From Variovorax sp. JS1663 (GTDB lineage: Bacteria; Pseudomonadota; Gammaproteobacteria; Burkholderiales; Burkholderiaceae_C), in NCBI RefSeq assembly GCF_002157355.1, contig NZ_LYMK01000050.1, forward strand, positions 1 through 46,702: DNA of 46,702 nt, in the 5' to 3' direction. Positions 43,276 to 46,702 of the stretch are shown in pieces. Position 1 is the first letter of the stretch; every line of letters starts with the position of its first letter. The notes below the pieces were generated by a model. It worked only from the letters and a program-made list of their open reading frames with translations, did not search any database and was not told the DNA's origin. A program made the translations under genes and the position numbers.

Positions 43276-43607
43276 TGAAGCTGCTTTCCAAGATCGAACC
43301 GCAACCCCCGAAGGGAATCAAGTACATGCTTGGCGACGAGACGTGGAGGCCAGTCGAGAAGCGTTCTCCGCGCCGCCTGCTCTGCGAGGAATGGGGCAAC
43401 CTCGGGCCGATGGAACTGGATCCGGCAATCAAACCGAACAAGGCCGGCTTTCGCGTGCGCGTGACCGAGATCCCTGCCCCCGAGGGCGCGTATGGGTTCA
43501 CGGACATCGATGGCGTGTACTTCTGGACCAGCACTGATATGTACGGCCGCACAGCTGACGAGTGTGCCGCCCTTCGTCCTTACCAAGGGGAGAGCCGGGA
43601 TGTCTAA
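43275..43607 (+). CDS. Protein 4 of the phage-like operon, unknown function
   Basis: A 110-residue protein starting at the ATG that overlaps the previous TAA, with AGGAG 8 nt upstream. It has mixed strands (GFRVRVTEIPAP, GFTDIDGVYFWTSTDMYG), many Pro and Trp, and two unpaired cysteines. No family recognised. It is the largest and most globular-looking of the five. Confidence 0.65.
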   Translation: MKLLSKIEPQPPKGIKYMLGDETWRPVEKRSPRRLLCEEWGNLGPMELDPAIKPNKAGFRVRVTEIPAPEGAYGFTDIDGVYFWTSTDMYGRTADECAALRPYQGESRDV

Positions 43608-43875
43608 CCTGCCACCGTTGCCCAAGCCTTACGGCTACTGGCACATTGGTGAGAGCCACGACGAAAGCGACTTCTTCTTGGCAGAGGATTTCGGCAACGT
43701 GGGTTGCCCGGGGTGCATCAATCTGTTCACCCTGGACCAGATGCGAGCCTATGCAGAGGAAGCCGTAAGGCTAGAGCGGGAGGCAATAGCCGCAGATTGG
43801 GAGCATCGGCATGGGTTCGACAAGCATGGGGTTGCCGACGCCATCCGCTCCCGCTCTGAGCAAGGAAAGGGATAG
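43600..43875 (+). CDS. Protein 5 of the phage-like operon, unknown function
   Basis: A 91-residue protein overlapping its neighbour by eight bases, with AAGGGGAG upstream. FTLDQMRAYAEEAVRLEREA is a helix commonly seen in small phage proteins of unknown role, preceded by a CPGC pair. The end is charged. Nothing enzymatic is visible. Confidence 0.65.
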   Translation: MSNLPPLPKPYGYWHIGESHDESDFFLAEDFGNVGCPGCINLFTLDQMRAYAEEAVRLEREAIAADWEHRHGFDKHGVADAIRSRSEQGKG

Positions 43876-44404
43876 TCACCAGTACAGGGGGTGACTTAAA
43901 ATGAGGGCTCGGCTTCGGCCGGCTTGCGCCAAAGGGGACGCCCAGCGGCAGACGGTAGGACTGAACATCCGCCGCATCCGGTTGGAAGTACCGGGCTATC
44001 ACATCAGCGGCGGCGTGGAGAAATCGCAGCCACGCATAGAGACTGGGCCGAGCCACACAGAGCCCGGGAAAACAGCGGCTATAGGCGGGTGTGGGTTCCG
44101 CCTTCTACGCGAAGTGAGTCGGGGTAGCGTCCGGCCCGCTGATGTGATGGCTAGACGCCGATTGCGCGTGAAATCAGTGCAAGGCCCCTGGGCTGACCAC
44201 TGGATAGCCATCAGCCATCACGCATGCGGATTGTTCGGTTGCTTCGGCGGCCGTGAACAGACTGGCCCAGTAGCAGTCCGCAGCCGTGATGGTGGAATGC
44301 GCAGGGCTGATGCGCTCGCGCTTATAAGGCGATGGATGGCCAGCACGATAGGGCACCATTAATGCCGGAGATCAGCACCGGCCCACCATCAACCCGCACG
44401 ATGC
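43876..44404. other. Half-kilobase with overlapping broken frames, possibly a decayed phage leader region or RNA
   Basis: No single frame here is convincing. On the minus strand three frames overlap end to end: 44359-44174, 44211-43999, and 44056 leftwards. The first and third share a phase and the middle one is shifted by one base. Each has a protein-like stretch (for example ITAADCYWASLFTAAEATEQ; RNPHPPIAAVFPGSVWLGP; SLYAWLRFLHAAADVIARYF). I have an uncertain impression of similar segments in phage or phage-satellite leader regions (Ash/Icd type). The plus strand also has an open frame (43901-44362) without a clear ribosome-binding site. Confidence 0.35.
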
Positions 44405-44707
44405 CTACGATGAATCTGTCATGTCGTCCAACACCCCGGGAACGCAGTACCACACCTGCCTCGTCGGGGCGCGGCCTGGATGCTCTTCCAAGCCCTTGAT
44501 CAAAACCCCTTTCTCGATCTTGATCTCCGTCACGGTGCGTAGTTGCGCCAACTCCACCTTCCTCCCGCTATCGAAGAATCGGGCCCATCGCTGATTCGTG
44601 CCAGGCACCAACCCATAGACGAGCCAGCCAACTTCAGGCCGAGCCTTTACCTCCTCCAAAGGCAGTTTTTCACCCCAGCGGCGAAGTCGGTACAGGACGC
44701 AATGCAC
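44405..44707 (-). CDS. Hypothetical protein
   Basis: A 100-residue soluble protein with mixed strand and helix (LGWLVYGL-like VGWLVYGLVPGTNQRWARFF, then LRTVTEIKIEKGVLIKGLEE). The only in-frame start is the GTG at 44707, with GGAG about 14 nt before it, so the start is uncertain. No family recognised. It lies beyond the terminator of the neighbouring exported-protein gene. Confidence 0.5.
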   Translation of the reverse strand: MHCVLYRLRRWGEKLPLEEVKARPEVGWLVYGLVPGTNQRWARFFDSGRKVELAQLRTVTEIKIEKGVLIKGLEEHPGRAPTRQVWYCVPGVLDDMTDSS

Positions 44708-44734
44708 TGGGTGAGCATAGCGCTCCCCAATGAG

Positions 44735-44760
44735 AAAAGCCCCCGGCGCGAGGCCGGGGG
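44735..44760 (-). terminator. Intrinsic terminator of the exported-protein gene
   Basis: On the minus strand an 8-bp all-G/C stem (44740-44747 with 44753-44760, 5-nt loop) is followed by C and four T. It lies 29 bp after the stop codon at 44789. Confidence 0.88.
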
Positions 44761-44788
44761 TCGATTTGCGAAATTTCGAAACTTCAGG

Positions 44789-46702
44789 TCATGGCACGTT
44801 GCTGCTGTGCACCGCGATCGGCTTGAACGGCAGCGCCAGCCGGCCGGCGAACTCGCCATTCGGCGTCAGCGTCGGGCAGGCGCCGGCCTGGGTGCAGAAG
44901 CCGCTGCTCGCGTCCGGGTAGATCACGTCCCCGAAACGGTAGTTGGAGATGCTGGCGCCGGCGTAGTCGGCCACCGACAGCACCCTGCCCTGCGTCGAAT
45001 AGTCGTCGGCGTTGGTGACCATGATCGGGTCGACGCGGCTGTCCTCCATGGTGCGGATCACGCTGCCGGTGGCCTGCGTGTCGCCGGTGTTCACGATCCG
45101 CACCCAGCCCCAGCGCCGGTTCGCGCGGTCCGTGAACAGGATCAGGTCGTTGATCGGGTCGCCGACGCCGGTGTAGCCCTTCGCCGCTGCCAGGTGAGTG
45201 ATGTTCGAGCCCACGCCGGTGACGGCGCCCACCTGCTGGATGTCGGCCGGCACCGGTGACGTCGGCTTGTGGCCGGCAGCGTAGCGCCCGAGCGAGTACA
45301 GCAACACGTCCCCGGCGTCAGTGGCGATGCCCGCGCGCGAGTACTGGGGATCATCCTTCCAGAATGGGTACGCCTCGATGCGCTGGCGCTCGTCCTTGCT
45401 CCAGTAGCTGCGGGTGGCGGTCGTCCATACGGCGGTTGGCCGGCTGGCCAGCGTCATCGTCTTCACGACCTGGGGCGCCGAGGTGGCGGTCAGCGGGTAG
45501 GGCCACTGGGTCGCGGCCTGGCCGACGTTCTGCGTCTCGAGGTTGCTCGCGGCGCTCCCCAGGTACATGTCGTTCGTGTACTTGAAGAGCGGCCCGAGGT
45601 CGATGAAGGCGGCGCGCTTCTCGCTCTTGGAGACCACCACTGCGACCCCGCCCTTGGCGTACCGCTCATAGTCCTCGCCGCCCGGCAGCATCTTGGCGCG
45701 GTTCGCAGCCATGGGCGAGTCCAGGAACTGGAAGGCCGAGATGTGCCCCGCAGCGTCATACTTCAGCATCGTCGTGTAGGGGTGGATGCCGGTCGTTGCC
45801 GCGATGCCCGTGGGCGCCTTCATGTCCGAAGGCAGATCGACGTAGCCGATGACCTTCATGAACACGTAGTTGCCCTGGTCCACGAAGCCGGGCTTCATGT
45901 TGTCCATCCAGCCATGCCACCAGTCGTAGCGGGCCTGGCCAGGCTGCCAGCCCTGGGGGGCCGAGCCGAGCGATACCACCGCGACCTGGCCGCGCGTGTT
46001 CGGCACGTCCCATCCGCTCACCAGGGCGAACTCGCCGCCGCCGGTCACCGCGATTGCCGTAGGCACAAAGCCGACCTTGAACGCGGTGGATGCGCGGTTC
46101 TGCGCGGTCAGGGTGCCCACCGTGTAGAGCTTCGCCGCCTTGGTCGGGCTGCCCTGCGTGGCGACCAGAGATAAGCGCGTGGCCGGCGAGTCGGCCGCGT
46201 TCTCGCCGCGGTGCTCGGCCACCGGTAGGTCCGCGGGGTCGTTCTTCGCGAGCACGCCCTGGGCCAGGTAGTCGTCGATCGAGGTCGGCAGGAGCCGGCG
46301 CTGCTGCCAGAGGACCTGCGGCCGCTGCTGGAAGGTGCGGCGGTCGGTTGCCGAGTTCTGGAGCCACACCACCGAGTTCTCGACGCTCTGCGCTCCCGTC
46401 GGCACACCGATCGCGGCCGCGTGGATGGAGACGTACATGTTGTTGGTCGAGTCCTCGCGGCCGAGCTGGTAGATCGAACCGATGCCGGACATCACGCCGA
46501 CGTCAGCGCGCTCCGGCAGCGTGGCGACACCGGTCTTGCTCGCCGGCGCGCCGTAGCGGTAGGCCACACCTGCGTCGGTGTTGAAGCGGTAGGCCATGGC
46601 GGCATAGGCGGCGGGCTCGATCGCTCCGGTGCTGTCCACGATGTCACCCGCGACTGGCGGGGCAGGCGGGGGCGCCGGCGGCGGAGGTGGTGCGGGAGGC
46701 GG
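44789..46702 (-). CDS. Large putative exported protein, N-terminus outside the window
   Basis: The frame is open from the right edge to 44789, giving 637 codons plus stop. At the edge it reads as a proline/alanine linker (PPPAPPPPPAPPPAPPVAGD), the kind that often follows a lipoprotein signal, so the true start lies outside; a GTG at 46639 is only internal. The rest is rich in short beta strands with repeating patterns (LYTVGTLTAQ, IAVTGGGEFALVSGWD, TMLKYDAAGHISAFQF, LILFTDRANRRWGWVRI), suggesting a beta-propeller. There are two cysteines close together (GFCTQAGACP), possibly a disulfide. Codon use is like that of the core genes. I do not recognise the family. Confidence 0.7.
   Translation of the reverse strand, partial: PPPAPPPPPAPPPAPPVAGDIVDSTGAIEPAAYAAMAYRFNTDAGVAYRYGAPASKTGVATLPERADVGVMSGIGSIYQLGREDSTNNMYVSIHAAAIGVPTGAQSVENSVVWLQNSATDRRTFQQRPQVLWQQRRLLPTSIDDYLAQGVLAKNDPADLPVAEHRGENAADSPATRLSLVATQGSPTKAAKLYTVGTLTAQNRASTAFKVGFVPTAIAVTGGGEFALVSGWDVPNTRGQVAVVSLGSAPQGWQPGQARYDWWHGWMDNMKPGFVDQGNYVFMKVIGYVDLPSDMKAPTGIAATTGIHPYTTMLKYDAAGHISAFQFLDSPMAANRAKMLPGGEDYERYAKGGVAVVVSKSEKRAAFIDLGPLFKYTNDMYLGSAASNLETQNVGQAATQWPYPLTATSAPQVVKTMTLASRPTAVWTTATRSYWSKDERQRIEAYPFWKDDPQYSRAGIATDAGDVLLYSLGRYAAGHKPTSPVPADIQQVGAVTGVGSNITHLAAAKGYTGVGDPINDLILFTDRANRRWGWVRIVNTGDTQATGSVIRTMEDSRVDPIMVTNADDYSTQGRVLSVADYAGASISNYRFGDVIYPDASSGFCTQAGACPTLTPNGEFAGRLALPFKPIAVHSSNVP

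Overview
The window looks like a high-GC betaproteobacterial chromosome of the order Burkholderiales, most likely family Comamonadaceae (Variovorax/Ramlibacter-like). This rests on strong G/C third-position bias, and on gene content and order: rluB-scpB-rluD, bamD, odhA-odhB-lpdA-zapE, and aceE-aceF-lpdA next to a PAS kinase/FixJ-like regulator, folD and an M3 peptidase. The genus is inference. About 42 kb is housekeeping core. The last 4.3 kb is accessory.

Region by region. 1-4.4 kb: rluB (cut by the left edge), scpB and rluD on the minus strand, then bamD divergent from rluD. 4.4-8.4 kb: a remnant of a FUSC-type gene, a DinG/YoaA-family helicase coupled to a DUF465 gene, a PP2C phosphatase and a secreted coiled-coil protein. 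8.4-15.2 kb: the 2-oxoglutarate dehydrogenase operon odhA-odhB-lpdA running into zapE, with a palindromic operator candidate at its predicted start. 15.3-24.5 kb: mostly single genes: propionyl-CoA synthetase, an EamA transporter, an alpha/beta hydrolase, a flavodoxin-family protein, an NAD-type isocitrate dehydrogenase-like enzyme, DAHP synthase, an isochorismatase-family hydrolase, a PQQ-type sugar dehydrogenase and an NlpC/P60 hydrolase. 24.6-30.9 kb: the pyruvate dehydrogenase operon aceE-aceF-lpdA, with lipoyl domains on E2 (two) and on E3 (one). 31.1-38 kb: sensor kinase and response regulator divergent from aceE, then folD, an oligopeptidase A-like peptidase and a DUF4124-glutaredoxin protein. 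38-42.2 kb: rpiA, pyrD, a YqjD gene plus a fused YqjE/YqjK gene, an LhgO-like FAD oxidoreductase and a small proline-rich protein.

At 42,353 the core stops at the 3' half of a tRNA-Val(CAC) gene whose 5' half is replaced by unrelated sequence. This is the expected footprint of an element integrated into a tRNA gene. To its right lie two TGTG-N-CACA palindromes around a promoter-like sequence, five tightly overlapping small genes of phage-like character, about 0.5 kb with overlapping broken frames, a small gene of unknown function, a terminator, and a large putative exported protein cut by the right edge. No integrase or intact tRNA is visible, so the far end of the element is outside the window or lost.

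The two dehydrogenase operons share a biochemical theme (lipoyl-dependent decarboxylation of pyruvate and 2-oxoglutarate), and each has its own E3. The best candidate for something undescribed is the tRNA-bounded block at 42.35-44.4 kb: a compact operon of five small genes behind paired operator-like palindromes.
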